This document shows positions 53,260-63,254 of a DNA stretch of 64,000 nt, piece after piece. The translations under genes were made by a program, and so were the position numbers. This DNA is from Gordonibacter massiliensis (ex Traore et al. 2017) (GTDB lineage: Bacteria; Actinomycetota; Coriobacteriia; Coriobacteriales; Eggerthellaceae): assembly GCA_900170005.1 (NCBI GenBank), contig LT827128.1, forward strand, positions 2,910,168 to 2,974,167, written 5' to 3'. The stretch's first letter is position 1. Each line of letters begins with the position of its first letter. The notes under the pieces are model-generated. The model ran no database searches and was not told where the DNA came from. It saw only the letters and a list, made by a program, of their open reading frames with translations.

Positions 53260-53779
53260 TTGATCTGCGCCTTGCGGCGGCAGAGCGTTCATTCTCCCAC
53301 AGAACGCGGCTTCGTGCAACGCGGCTTGGGCGCGCGTGCTTTGGAAACCGTGCTTTCGTCTCGGCAAAAGGGGGTGCCGAGCCTTGGACGAGGCTGCGTT
53401 TCGGTCTGCCGCAAGAGACCCGGGGGCGCTCGGGCGGACGGATCTACCGAGGTGCGTGCGCGTTGCGCGACGCGTTTCGGGAGGGGGCTTGACGGCCGGG
53501 CGCGCGAAGAGGCGCGCTCCTTGTCGCGACGGGTTTTCCACCGTGCTTTTTTCGCGGGCGAATTCGCTTTTTATTTTTGCGCCATCAGGCATTTCGATCC
53601 CCTCGTTTGATTTCCGTTGGATATGCGCTTGATTCGCGTTGGCCGCGTGCAAGGTCGGGACGGTCGAGGCGTTGGAAACGTGCAAGGTCGGCGCGGTTTC
53701 GCGTGGGGTGCGGCAACGGTTCCCGAGCAAGGTTGCGGATGCATACTGGGGGTACGGAATCCCAGATGCGGAGGCAGCG
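53260..53779. other. Upstream region of the Tad pilus locus
   Basis: This 520-bp region has no convincing gene. It includes a direct repeat GTGCAAGGTCGG at about 53647 and 53680, and an AT-rich stretch at 53560-53630 that is the likeliest promoter of the pilus operon. The cpaB frame is open from 53639 but those residues have no domain. Confidence 0.4.
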
Positions 53780-54481
53780 ATGAAACGAAGGAAGACGACG
53801 ATAGCGGGTATCGCCTGCGGCGTGTTGTGCGCGGCATGCGTGTTCGCTTATGTGCAAAGCGTGCGGGGCGACGCGGAAGCCGCCCGCGCGGAGGCGCTCT
53901 CCCGTTACGGAGGGGAGCAGGTGGAGGTGTGCGTGGCACGGCGCGACGTGGCTGCGGGCGAGAAAGTGGACGCGGCGGCGATCGAAACGAAGCTGTGGGT
54001 GGCCGACCTGCTGCCCGCGGACGCGGCCCGTGCCGCATCGGACGTGGTGGGACGCACGGCCACGTCCTCCATCCTGGCCGGCGAGGTGGTGTCGCTCAAG
54101 CGGTTCGGCGAGGCTTCGGCGACGGTGGACGTGCCCGCAGGGCTCGCGGCGCTGAGCGTGCCGGCGAAAACGGTGCAGGCCGTGGGCGGGGCGCTGGCCC
54201 CGGGCGCGCGGGCGGACTTGTACGCTTCGGGCGACACGTCCACGGCGGCCGTGGCGCGCGACGTGCTGGTGCTGGCCACGAGCTCGAGCGCCGCGGACGG
54301 TGCGGCTTCGGCCGACGTGACGTGGGTGACCGTGGCCGTGGAGCCGGAATCGGTGCAGGAGATCATCGCAGCGTCGCGCAAGGCGGAGCTGTACTTCGCG
54401 CTGCCCGCCGCCGACGGCGGGTCGGGCGGTTCCGGGAAAGCGGAAAGCCGGGCGGACGCTGGAGCGGAGGGGTCGCGATGA
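53780..54481 (+). CDS. cpaB: CpaB/RcpC-like pilus assembly protein (SAF domain)
   Basis: ATG 53780, behind GCGGAGG, gives 233 residues. A membrane helix at about 7-24 (TTIAGIACGVLCAACVFAYV) is followed by a SAF domain (VEVCVARRDVAAGEKVDAAA, then GRTATSSILAGEVVSLKRFG). In Tad systems CpaB sits outside the cytoplasmic membrane and joins the assembly machine to the cell envelope. The protein is a little shorter than typical CpaB (about 250-300). The stop overlaps the next start (ATGA at 54478). Confidence 0.82.
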   Translation: MKRRKTTIAGIACGVLCAACVFAYVQSVRGDAEAARAEALSRYGGEQVEVCVARRDVAAGEKVDAAAIETKLWVADLLPADAARAASDVVGRTATSSILAGEVVSLKRFGEASATVDVPAGLAALSVPAKTVQAVGGALAPGARADLYASGDTSTAAVARDVLVLATSSSAADGAASADVTWVTVAVEPESVQEIIAASRKAELYFALPAADGGSGGSGKAESRADAGAEGSR

Positions 54482-55923
54482 CGTCGTCTGTGGCGCTGTG
54501 CGCCGATGCCGAGAGCATCCGGCGACCCGACCTCATCGGGCTCGCGGGCGAGAACCTGGCTCGGCAGGAATGGCTTCGCCTGTTCACGTCGGGCGAGGAC
54601 GCGCGGCGGTTCCTGCGCGGCGATCGCAGCGTGAGCGAGGCGTGGGTGGCGGGATGCGACGACGTGGAGCCCATCAACCTGGCCGCCGCCCTCAAACGGG
54701 ATCGCGCCGATTTGCGCGTATGCCTGTTGGCGTTCGAGGGCACGGGATCGCTGATGAGCCGCGCGGCTGCGGCCGGCATCGACGCGTCGCTCACGCGCCA
54801 GGCGTTCGTCGACCGCTATGCGCAGATGAAGCGGAAGCACGTGGACGCGACGGGCGAAGGGCCCCGGGGAGGGTTCGTCGCAGGCTCCGAAGGAGCACCC
54901 GGCGACGTGCGCTGGCCGCCTTCCGACGGAGGTTTCCAGGGACGTACGCCCGCGCCGCGCCTCGAAAGGGGTTCGAGCGCACACGGCTCGTGGCGGGGGA
55001 CAGGTGCGGGAGCGGGCGATCTGCGATGCGAAGAAGGCGTGGATGCCGATCGATCCGAGCCGCGTTGCGCCGCGCGCGTCGCGCCGGCCCCGGCTGCAGG
55101 GAGACCGGCGGTCGCCGCGAGCCGCCGGGCGTTCGTGCTGCCGGTGGTCAGCGGCAGCGGCGGAGCGGGCAAGAGCACGGTTTCGACGCTATCCGCGCTG
55201 TTCGCGCAGGGTTTGGGGTACCGCACGCTGCTGCTCGACTTCGACCTGCGCTTCGGCGACGTGCACGAGCTGTCGGGTGTGCCGAACGCGCTCGGCGTGG
55301 ACGAGGCCCTGGCTGCGCCAGCCCGCATCGCGTCGCTTGCGCCCGACGGGCTCGTGCCCGCCGTGCTGGCCGCACCGAAGCGGCTCGAAGACGCGGAGGC
55401 GGTGGTGCGGGAGGCGCCGCGCCTGCTGGACGAGCTGCAAGGCCGTTTCGACGTCATCGTGGCGAACACGGGGGCCTCGTGGGCCGAGGAGCACGCGCTG
55501 CTGCTGGAGCGCTGCTCCAAGGCGCTGTTCCTGGTGGACCAACGGCCGTCGTCGCTGCGCGCGTGCCGGCACGCGCTGGAGCTGTGCGCACGGTGCGGCA
55601 TCGCCACGGGGCCGTTCCTGTTCGCGGCGAACCGCTGCGCCAAGGGCGCTCCGCTCACGTCCATCGACGTGTCGTGCGCCCTGCGCGGTGCGGCCGCCGT
55701 GGAGCTGCGCGAGGGCGGGGGCGAGGTCGAGGAGCTCATGGGCGCCGGGCAACCCCTCGACCTCATCGCCGCGAAGAACGATCTGTGCACGAGTTTGGAG
55801 CATGTGCTAGTGGACGTTCTGCCCGGTTGCGAGGGCCGCACGCTGAGCGTGACGGAGCCGAGTGCCGGACGGGCGGAGCGACGGTTCGGCAGGAACCGCC
55901 GACGCGGAGGAAGGAGGGGCTAG
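54478..55923 (+). CDS. cpaE: CpaE/TadZ-like ParA-type ATPase
   Basis: The 481-residue protein starts in a 4-bp overlap. Residues 1-120 look like an atypical receiver-like domain (VCLLAFEGTGSLMSRAAAAG). A linker rich in Arg/Gly/Ala follows (about 125-215). Then comes a MinD/ParA ATPase with the deviant Walker A VVSGSGGAGKSTVSTLSALF (about 222-234), LLLDFDLRFGDVHELSG (A' motif) and VIVANTGASWAEEH. CpaE positions the pilus machine at the pole or membrane. The GSGGAGKST reading replaces the usual KGGVGKST. Two bases separate its stop and the cpaF start. Confidence 0.85.
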   Translation: MTSSVALCADAESIRRPDLIGLAGENLARQEWLRLFTSGEDARRFLRGDRSVSEAWVAGCDDVEPINLAAALKRDRADLRVCLLAFEGTGSLMSRAAAAGIDASLTRQAFVDRYAQMKRKHVDATGEGPRGGFVAGSEGAPGDVRWPPSDGGFQGRTPAPRLERGSSAHGSWRGTGAGAGDLRCEEGVDADRSEPRCAARVAPAPAAGRPAVAASRRAFVLPVVSGSGGAGKSTVSTLSALFAQGLGYRTLLLDFDLRFGDVHELSGVPNALGVDEALAAPARIASLAPDGLVPAVLAAPKRLEDAEAVVREAPRLLDELQGRFDVIVANTGASWAEEHALLLERCSKALFLVDQRPSSLRACRHALELCARCGIATGPFLFAANRCAKGAPLTSIDVSCALRGAAAVELREGGGEVEELMGAGQPLDLIAAKNDLCTSLEHVLVDVLPGCEGRTLSVTEPSAGRAERRFGRNRRRGGRRG

Positions 55924-55925
55924 CC

Positions 55926-57251
<1,326 letters not shown>

Positions 57252-58197
57252 GCCTGGCCCTCGCGTTCGCCGCGGCGACGCTGCTGGCCTCGGGTTTGCG
57301 ATCCGCCGTGCCGAGCCGTCGCGACGCGGCGTCCGTCGCGTGCGGGCCCGACGCGCCCCGGACCGGGCGTTTGGCGTGGCGGGTGCGCAACGGCTTCGCG
57401 CTGACGGCGCCGCTTGCCGAGGCGTTGCTGCGGAGCACGCGCGTGAGGCGGTTCGCCGACGACGCGGTGCGTCTGCTGGCCGAGCGTCGCTACGTCACCA
57501 CCGAACGCGCGCTGCTCTCATGCGTCGTTGCGGCGTGCGCGGCGCTCGGATTGGCGGCTCTCGCCGCAACGCGGAGCGTCGTCGGCGCTCTTGCCGCCGT
57601 GGCCTGCGCGCTGGCGGCGACGGGGTGGCGCGTTCGGTCGCAGTGCGACCGTTGTCGCGAGGGCGTTCGGGACGCGGTGCCCGACGTGCTTCGGTCGATG
57701 GGCACGTGCTTCGAGGCGGGCTTGTCGCTGCAGCAGACGCTGTCCCAGGTGGCGTGCGAGACGAGCGGGCCTTTGCGCACCGTGTTCGCGCATGCGGCCC
57801 ACGTGCTGGAGGCGGGCGGGAGCGCCGAGCAGGCGCTCGAGGACGTCAAGCGGGGCTCCGGCGCTTCCGAGCTCGCGTTCGTCGCCGTGGCGTTGGACGT
57901 GCAGCACCAGACAGGCGGCAGCATGAGGCAGGTGCTCGACGCCGCGCGCGATTCGGTGGAGGGAGAGCTCGCCCTCAAGAGGTCGCTCAAGGTGCAGACG
58001 GCCCAGGCCCGCCTCTCGGCTCAGGTGGTGAGCGTCATGCCGTTCGCGTTGGTGGCGGTGTTCTCTTTGGTGAGCGAGGACTTCCTGGCGCCGTTCTTCG
58101 CCAGTCCGGCCGGGTTCGCGCTGCTGGGGCTGGCCCTGGGCATGCAGGCCGCGGGCGTGGGCATGGTGCGGCGCGTGCTGGCCGTGGGGGCGGCGTC

Positions 58198-59172
58198 GTG
58201 AGCGGGGCCGGCGGATGGGCGGTTTCAGCCTGCGCCTTCGCCGCCGCGGCCGGGACGATCCTCGCCCAGGCCGCGATGCGGGGGCGCCAGGCGGCCGCGC
58301 GGCGCCAGGCGGCGTTCGGCCGCGCGGCCGGAGGCGGCGTTGCCGGAGACGATGCGGGCGGATGCGCCGGAGCGGTGGTGCGCTATGCGGTGGGCTTGAG
58401 CCGGCGCATGGCGTTCGGGGCGACGCGCCCCGTCGCCCCGCGGGCGCGGCCGCACGTTCGGCGGGACGGGCCGAGCGCCGAGGACTCCGGACGCGCGAGC
58501 GCCTGGTTCGCCGCGCATGCGCGGAAAGCGGGGCTCGCTTCCGAGGTGAGCTGGGAGGGCTACCGGGAGAGCCGGGTGCGCATGGCGCTCGCCCTCGCGC
58601 TTGGCGGGGCGCTTGCGGGGGCGATGCTGTCGAACGAGCTCGCGCTGTTGCTGGGCGCAACGGGGCTGCTGGCGGGCGCTCTGGCGCCGCGCTGGGCCGT
58701 GCGCTCGGTCGAACGGCGTCGTGCCCAGGAGGTTGAGCGCGACCTGTCGGAAATGCTGGAGGTGGTGGCGCTGGGTCTGCGCGGAGGGTTGTCGTTCGAC
58801 CGCAGCTTCGAGCTGTACGGCATGCACTTCGCCACGCCCCTCGCCCTGGCGTGCGCATCGGCCCGCAGACGGTGGTCGTTGGGGTTGTCCACGCGCGACG
58901 AGGCGCTGCGCGAGTTGGCGGCCTCGTACGACTCCGAGGCGCTTGCGCGCGTCGTGGAGAACGCGGTGCGGTCTTTGAGGTTCGGATCGTCGCTGGCCGA
59001 GAGCCTCGAAGCGGCGGCGGCCGAGGCGCGTGCCGAGCATCGGGCGCGCATGGAGGAGCGGGCGGCCAAGGCTCCGGTGAAGATGATGATGCCCACGGGC
59101 GCCCTCATCCTGCCGGCCATGCTGCTGCTGGTGCTGGGCCCGGTGCTGTTGGAATTGGCGAACGGGTTTTAG
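58198..59172 (+). CDS. tadC: TadC-like pilus platform protein
   Basis: GTG 58198 overlaps the tadB stop; 324 residues. It has the second type II secretion F domain of the system: RDLSEMLEVVALGLRGGLSF, DRSFELYGMHFATPLALACA, LRELAASYDSEALARVVENA and FGSSLAESLEAAAAEARAEH, flanked by membrane helices, ending in PAMLLLVLGPVLLELANGF. The N-terminal 120 residues are Arg/Ala-rich and variable. A 250-bp gap with palindromic repeats follows, before the pilin gene. Confidence 0.88.
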   Translation: MSGAGGWAVSACAFAAAAGTILAQAAMRGRQAAARRQAAFGRAAGGGVAGDDAGGCAGAVVRYAVGLSRRMAFGATRPVAPRARPHVRRDGPSAEDSGRASAWFAAHARKAGLASEVSWEGYRESRVRMALALALGGALAGAMLSNELALLLGATGLLAGALAPRWAVRSVERRRAQEVERDLSEMLEVVALGLRGGLSFDRSFELYGMHFATPLALACASARRRWSLGLSTRDEALRELAASYDSEALARVVENAVRSLRFGSSLAESLEAAAAEARAEHRARMEERAAKAPVKMMMPTGALILPAMLLLVLGPVLLELANGF

Positions 59173-59251
59173 GCGGAGCGAGCGGATCGACGGGTGTTTT
59201 TCGCGGGATTGCGTCGAGGTTTTTGGAAGCGGCGGTTTTGCCGGTTGATCT

Positions 59252-59332
59252 GTAGGGCAAGGGCTCTGCCCTTGCCGCTCAACAAGAAGTGTGTTCGCTG
59301 GTCCCATGGCAAGGGCAGAGCCCTTGCCCTAC
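59252..59332. repeat. Palindromic repeat with 25-bp perfect inverted arms
   Basis: GTAGGGCAAGGGCTCTGCCC plus TTGCC (59252-59276) is the exact reverse complement of 59308-59332. Each arm is itself nearly self-complementary. The 31-bp centre has no coding value. It looks like a MITE-like intergenic repeat, between tadC and the pilin gene. Confidence 0.65.
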
Positions 59333-59417
59333 GGAAGGCGGCGAGAGGCGCTTGCAATGCGCTTTTCGCTGAGACGGTGCTTTGCGGTTTATACGATCTA
59401 GGAGGAAGGGAGTGCGC

Positions 59418-59474
59418 GATGGAGGTTCGGAAGACGGGCGCGCCCAAAGCGCGCCCGTCTTCCGAACCTCCATC
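59418..59474. repeat. 26-bp perfect inverted repeat directly before the Flp pilin coding region
   Basis: The arm 59418-59443 (starts GATGGAGGTTCGGAAGACGG) pairs exactly with 59449-59474, with loop CCAAA. It begins 12 nt after an AGGAGG ribosome site and takes in ATG 59419, which lies in the wrong frame for the pilin. It is either a recent insertion or a translational control hairpin. Confidence 0.65.
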
Positions 59475-59524
59475 GGCGCGAGCGGTACCGAGCGGCGTGG
59501 CCGCGCTGGTCGGCGGCGTGGCGC

Positions 59525-59677
59525 GTGCGGTTGGCGCGGGCGCGCGGCCAGGGCACGACGGAATACGCCATCTTGGTGGGCGTGCTGGTGGTGATAGCCA
59601 TTCTGGCCATCGCGGTGTTTCGGCCGAAGCTGCAGGAGCTGTGGGACGCCATTGCGAGCGGCATCAACGGGTTGTGA
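59525..59677 (+). CDS. flp: Flp-type prepilin (major Tad pilin candidate)
   Basis: The 50-residue protein has ARARGQGTTEYAILVGVLVV near its start. G-QGTT-EY fits the Flp G-x4-E-Y processing motif, followed by a 20-residue hydrophobic helix and FRPKLQELWDAIASGINGL. The prepilin peptidase would cut after the Gly of RARG. In this frame there is no ATG after the stop at 59399; GTG 59525 or TTG 59531 are the only starts and neither has a good ribosome site. A good site with ATG (59419) exists 106 bp upstream but in another frame, separated by a 26-bp palindrome, so the leader may have been damaged by insertion. Confidence 0.72.
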   Translation: MRLARARGQGTTEYAILVGVLVVIAILAIAVFRPKLQELWDAIASGINGL

Positions 59678-59682
59678 CGGGC

Positions 59683-59988
59683 ATGGACGGCTTGCAGGCG
59701 AGGCTATCGCTCGGGTTGTTCGCGTGCCGCATTCGGGGAAAGCCGCGCGCGCCTTGCCGCCGGCGCGCGGCGCGGGCGGTGTCGCTTGCGGCGCGCGGCG
59801 GGGAGCACGGCCAGGGAACGGTTGAATTCGCGCTGGTCACAGCTGGGTTGCTTGCCGTGGTCGTGGCGTGCGGGGCGCTCTGGCGCTCGCTTGAGGGCGG
59901 CCTGTTCGTGGAGCACGCGCTGACGGTGGCGTCTCACCACGTGCAGGGCGTCGCCCCGGGGGCGGTCGCGGACGTGTTTCTGTATTGA
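59683..59988 (+). CDS. TadE-like pseudopilin, small
   Basis: ATG 59683 is 5 bp after the pilin stop; 101 residues. A basic N-terminal part of about 40 residues leads to GGEHGQGTVEFALVTAGLLAVV, the TadE motif with Glu five after the cleaved Gly, and a single membrane helix. The frame is open far upstream (to 59194), but there it crosses the repeats and the Flp gene in another frame, so I do not extend it. Minor pilins of this type help pilus initiation or localisation. Confidence 0.7.
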   Translation: MDGLQARLSLGLFACRIRGKPRAPCRRRAARAVSLAARGGEHGQGTVEFALVTAGLLAVVVACGALWRSLEGGLFVEHALTVASHHVQGVAPGAVADVFLY

Positions 59989-60010
59989 CGGAGATCGAAA
60001 GGAGGCGGAC

Positions 60011-60553
60011 ATGGTCGGGCGGATGTCGCAGGGAATCCCGGCGCTCGGAGCCGGGAGCAGGGAGCGAGGACAGGCGACCGTCGAAGCGGCGGCGCTCGTT
60101 CCCGTGCTGTTCGTGGCGCTGCTGCTTCTTCTGCAGCCGGGCATCCTGCTGTACGACCGCATGGTCATGCAGGGCGCGGCGGCGGAGGGCTGCCGGCTGC
60201 TCGCCACCAAGACCGGCGCGCTGGGCGACATGGACGGCAGCTGCGAGGCGTTCGTGCGCCATCGGCTGGGGGCGGTGCCGCCACACGACTGCTTCCACGT
60301 GCATCGCGGCGGATGCAGCTGGGACGTCGAGCTGGCGGGCGACGAGGGCTCGCAGACGGTGAGCGTGACCGTGGGCAACGACGTGCGGCCATTGCCGCTG
60401 CTGGATGCGGGCGCCGCGCTGCTCGGCATGACCGATGCGGCGGGCAACCTGCACCTGGAGGCGACGGCGTCGATGCCGACGCAGCCCGCATGGGTCGACG
60501 GGGCCGAGGCGGGGCGCGATCCTGCCGGGTGGATCGGGGCGTGGTTGCGGTGA
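60011..60553 (+). CDS. TadE-like minor pilin
   Basis: ATG 60011 behind AAAGGAGG; 180 residues. RERGQATVEAAALVPVLFVA, then LLLLLQPGILLYDRMVMQGA, is a TadE-like signal and helix, with Glu at the +5 position. The outer part has three Cys residues (CEAF, HDCFH, GGCSW) that may form disulfides. It ends by overlapping the next gene's upstream GTG. It belongs to the pilus operon. Confidence 0.82.
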   Translation: MVGRMSQGIPALGAGSRERGQATVEAAALVPVLFVALLLLLQPGILLYDRMVMQGAAAEGCRLLATKTGALGDMDGSCEAFVRHRLGAVPPHDCFHVHRGGCSWDVELAGDEGSQTVSVTVGNDVRPLPLLDAGAALLGMTDAAGNLHLEATASMPTQPAWVDGAEAGRDPAGWIGAWLR

Positions 60554-60561
60554 GGCGGAAG

Positions 60562-62790
60562 ATGATGCCGGCGGCCCGCGTTCCGAAAGCCGCGTCCGGG
60601 AACGCGCGGGCGAACCGGTTGCGGCCGCTTTCGCCGGGCCGATGCGGGGGCCGTGCGCGCCAACCGTTCGGGCTGTTCCGCGACGAGGACGGGTTCACCA
60701 CGGTGGGCGTGGCGCTGGCGCTGCTTGTAACGCTGTCGCTCGTGTTCACGTCGGCGCAGGTGTACCGCGTGAGCTCGGCGTCGGCCGACGTGCAGGACGT
60801 GGCCGACGCGGTCGCCCTCGCGGCCGAGAACGAGGTGGCGGAGTTCATGATCGTCGTGCGCGTGTGCGATGCCGTGGCGCTGTCGCTCTCGCTCACGGGC
60901 GCGGTGGTCGCCGGCCTGGGCGTGGCGGCGCTGTGCACGCCGGCGACGGCGGGCGCGTCCGGAGTCCTGCTCGATGCGGCTCGCAAGGTGGTGCGGGCGC
61001 GCGACGCGTTCGCCGAGAAGGCTGCCGCGGGGCTCAACCGCCTGCAGAAAGCGCTGCCGTTCCTGGCGGCCGCCAACGCGGCGTCGGTGGCGTCGGCGAA
61101 CAACGGCGGCGCGATGGGCGCGTCGTACCTGGGGCTGGCCGTGCTCGTGCCGGCGGACGGCGAAGAGCTGTCGGTGGGGGCGGTGGAAGGCGCCGAGGAC
61201 CTGGTCGACCAGGCCGAGCGGGAAGCCGACGACATCAAGCAGGCCGCCGCCGAGGCCGAGGAGGCCGCGCGGGAGGCGGCCGCGTGCAAGGAGCGCGCGT
61301 TCCTGCGCGACTGCGGCGACGCGCCGGCGTACTGCATGTACGAGCGCGCGGCGACGCTCGCCGGCATGGCGGGAGCGGACAACCCCCGCTACGCGAGCGT
61401 CGACGTCTGGTCGTTCTCCGTGGCGCTCGACCGCGCCCGCGCCTATTACGCGTGCCGGTTGGCTGCCGAGGAGCCCGAGGGGTCTTCCGCGGAGGAGCGC
61501 GCCCGCTCGGCCCTGCGCGAGCGCTTCTACCGGTACGCGGCCGCCGAGGTGGAGCGCGGCTACGTGCGCGAGACCGCCGACTCGTTCGAAGCGTTCTTCC
61601 CGCATCTGCCGAAGAACACGGCGGAGATGCGCCAGACGAGCCTCTACACGGAGGCGGTCTATCCCGTGACGGCCGACGGAGGCGGGCGGGCGGTCGTGCA
61701 CGCATGGCCGGGATGCCCCGAGGCGGCGGGCGCGAAGGGGACGGCCTCCATCGCGCAGATGGAAGCCGACGATTGCCCCGCCTGTCCCGCCTGCGGCTTC
61801 ACGGCCGCCAGCATGGGGAAGGTGGCCGCGGCCTCCACGTCCATCGAGAACGGCTTCGAACACCATTACGAAGCCGTGGCGCAGGCGGCCGACGAGTACC
61901 AGAAGGCGCGCGCGAAACTCGACCCGCTCGCGGCCGAGGTGAAGGGCAAGGCGGGCGGTCTGCTGGACCGCTGCCTGGACGTGCTGCGGCGCGCAGGCGG
62001 CATGCGCATCGACGCCGCGCCTCCCGGCCGGTTCGGCACGGTGGCCTTCGCGGTGAACACGAACGCGGCCGCAGCCTCCACCGGCTTCGCCAACGGATAC
62101 GTGCGCGAGGCGGGCGCGCTGGGCGCGCGGGCGGCCGTGTCGGCGGCCACGCTGGTGGCCGAGCCGTCGGACGAGGGGCGAAACGTGGTGTCGTCGCTGC
62201 TCGACGGCTTGCGGGGCGAGGGCGGCGCGGCGACGGGCGCGCTCGGCGTGGTGCTGGATTGCTGGTCGGGGCTTTTGGGCGCCTACCTCGAGGGGCAGGA
62301 CGCCGTGCAAGGCGCCATCGAGCGCGCGGTGGACGCGCTGCCGTTCGCGAGCGCAAGCGGGCTGGGGTCGTGGGCGGCGGGCGCGTTCGGAAAAGCCGCG
62401 GAGGCGCTGGGCTTGGAGCCGGCGAAGCTCGACGCGCTGAAGCCGGTGCTGGTGAACACGGCGCACGTGGCCTCGGCCGACGACGCGTCGTTCTCGGCAC
62501 GCTTCCTCGCCGTGAAGGCGCAGGCCGTGGCGCACCCGCTCGCGTCGACCGACCTGTTCTCGTCGGTGGTCACGGCGGCCGAGGCGGCCGCCGTGGAAGG
62601 GGTGGCCGGGCTCGACGGCACCGTCGAGATCGCCTCGGTGCGGCTGTTCGGCGACGACGGTCCGGCCATCCCGATAACCATCGCGTTGCCGCAGGCGGCG
62701 AAGGACGCGGCCGCCGATTTCGCAAGCGGGGTGGCCGACGGCGTGCGGGCGGTGTACGCGCAGGTGACGGGGGTGAGGACGTGGGAATGA
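60562..62790 (+). CDS. TadG-like pilus-associated membrane protein
   Basis: ATG 60562 (GAGG 6 nt upstream; GTG 60550 is an overlapping alternative) gives 742 residues. Residues 43-95 (FTTVGVALALLVTLSLVFTS, SSASADVQDVADAVALAAEN) match the TadG/TadE N-terminal module, in which one helix is followed by an A-D-A-x-A-L-A-A segment. The remainder is Ala-rich, helical, with a Cys cluster (CPACPACGF near 408) and another hydrophobic stretch at about 100-125. No von Willebrand A domain is obvious, which is unlike classical TadG. It is likely exposed outside the cytoplasmic membrane. The stop overlaps the next start (ATGA at 62787). Confidence 0.75.
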   Translation: MMPAARVPKAASGNARANRLRPLSPGRCGGRARQPFGLFRDEDGFTTVGVALALLVTLSLVFTSAQVYRVSSASADVQDVADAVALAAENEVAEFMIVVRVCDAVALSLSLTGAVVAGLGVAALCTPATAGASGVLLDAARKVVRARDAFAEKAAAGLNRLQKALPFLAAANAASVASANNGGAMGASYLGLAVLVPADGEELSVGAVEGAEDLVDQAEREADDIKQAAAEAEEAAREAAACKERAFLRDCGDAPAYCMYERAATLAGMAGADNPRYASVDVWSFSVALDRARAYYACRLAAEEPEGSSAEERARSALRERFYRYAAAEVERGYVRETADSFEAFFPHLPKNTAEMRQTSLYTEAVYPVTADGGGRAVVHAWPGCPEAAGAKGTASIAQMEADDCPACPACGFTAASMGKVAAASTSIENGFEHHYEAVAQAADEYQKARAKLDPLAAEVKGKAGGLLDRCLDVLRRAGGMRIDAAPPGRFGTVAFAVNTNAAAASTGFANGYVREAGALGARAAVSAATLVAEPSDEGRNVVSSLLDGLRGEGGAATGALGVVLDCWSGLLGAYLEGQDAVQGAIERAVDALPFASASGLGSWAAGAFGKAAEALGLEPAKLDALKPVLVNTAHVASADDASFSARFLAVKAQAVAHPLASTDLFSSVVTAAEAAAVEGVAGLDGTVEIASVRLFGDDGPAIPITIALPQAAKDAAADFASGVADGVRAVYAQVTGVRTWE

Positions 62791-63254
62791 CGTGGAAGCG
62801 CGCGCCGTGCGTCCGGGCGGCGCGGAGACGGGGCGCGGCTGAGCGCGGGCAGATGACGGTGGAGCTGGCCGTGGTGTTTCCGGTGCTTGTCGCCGTGGCG
62901 GTGATCGCGGTGAACGCGCTGCTGTTCTTCTCCGAATGCGCGGCGTTCGATCGCGTGGCGCGCGAGGCGGTGCGCGTGCACGCCACGTCGCCGGCCTACG
63001 GCCAGGGGCTCGAGCAGAGCCGCGCGCAGGTCGCCCAGACGGTGGAGCAGGCATTCGACCGGCCGTTCGAGGCCACGCGCGTGGCGGTGGAGGGAACGGA
63101 CGGCGGGCACGCCCGGTTCACGGCGACCATCGAGTTCTCGCCGACGCTGTTCGGGATGGGCTTGAAGCCGTCGGTGTTCGGCGTGGCGCTGCCGCCCCTG
63201 CAGCATGAGGTGTCGCTCGCGGTCGATCCGTACAAGCCGGGGGTGCTGCTGTGA
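62787..63254 (+). CDS. TadE-like minor pilin
   Basis: The 155-residue protein starts in a 4-bp overlap. ERGQMTVELAVVFPVLVAVAVIAVNALLFF-type N-terminus (residues 20-48) is the TadE domain: Gly, Glu at +5 and a membrane helix. The outer half (TVEQAFDRPFEATRVAVEGT, HARFTATIEFSPTLFGM) is mostly beta. It likely works with the TadE proteins at 59683 and 60011 in pilus biogenesis. Its stop overlaps the next GTG start. Confidence 0.85.
   Translation: MTWKRAPCVRAARRRGAAERGQMTVELAVVFPVLVAVAVIAVNALLFFSECAAFDRVAREAVRVHATSPAYGQGLEQSRAQVAQTVEQAFDRPFEATRVAVEGTDGGHARFTATIEFSPTLFGMGLKPSVFGVALPPLQHEVSLAVDPYKPGVLL

Noticed and set aside
59194-59988. 264-residue fused ORF including the TadE-like protein
   Set aside because: Its first two thirds translate the repeats and the Flp gene in the wrong frame; only the part from 59683 has a TadE motif and a suitable start.
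59704-63054. 1116-residue minus-strand open frame across the TadE/TadG genes
   Set aside because: Pro/Arg/Ala-rich shadow; the opposite strand has a chain of overlapping genes with TadE motifs and ribosome sites.
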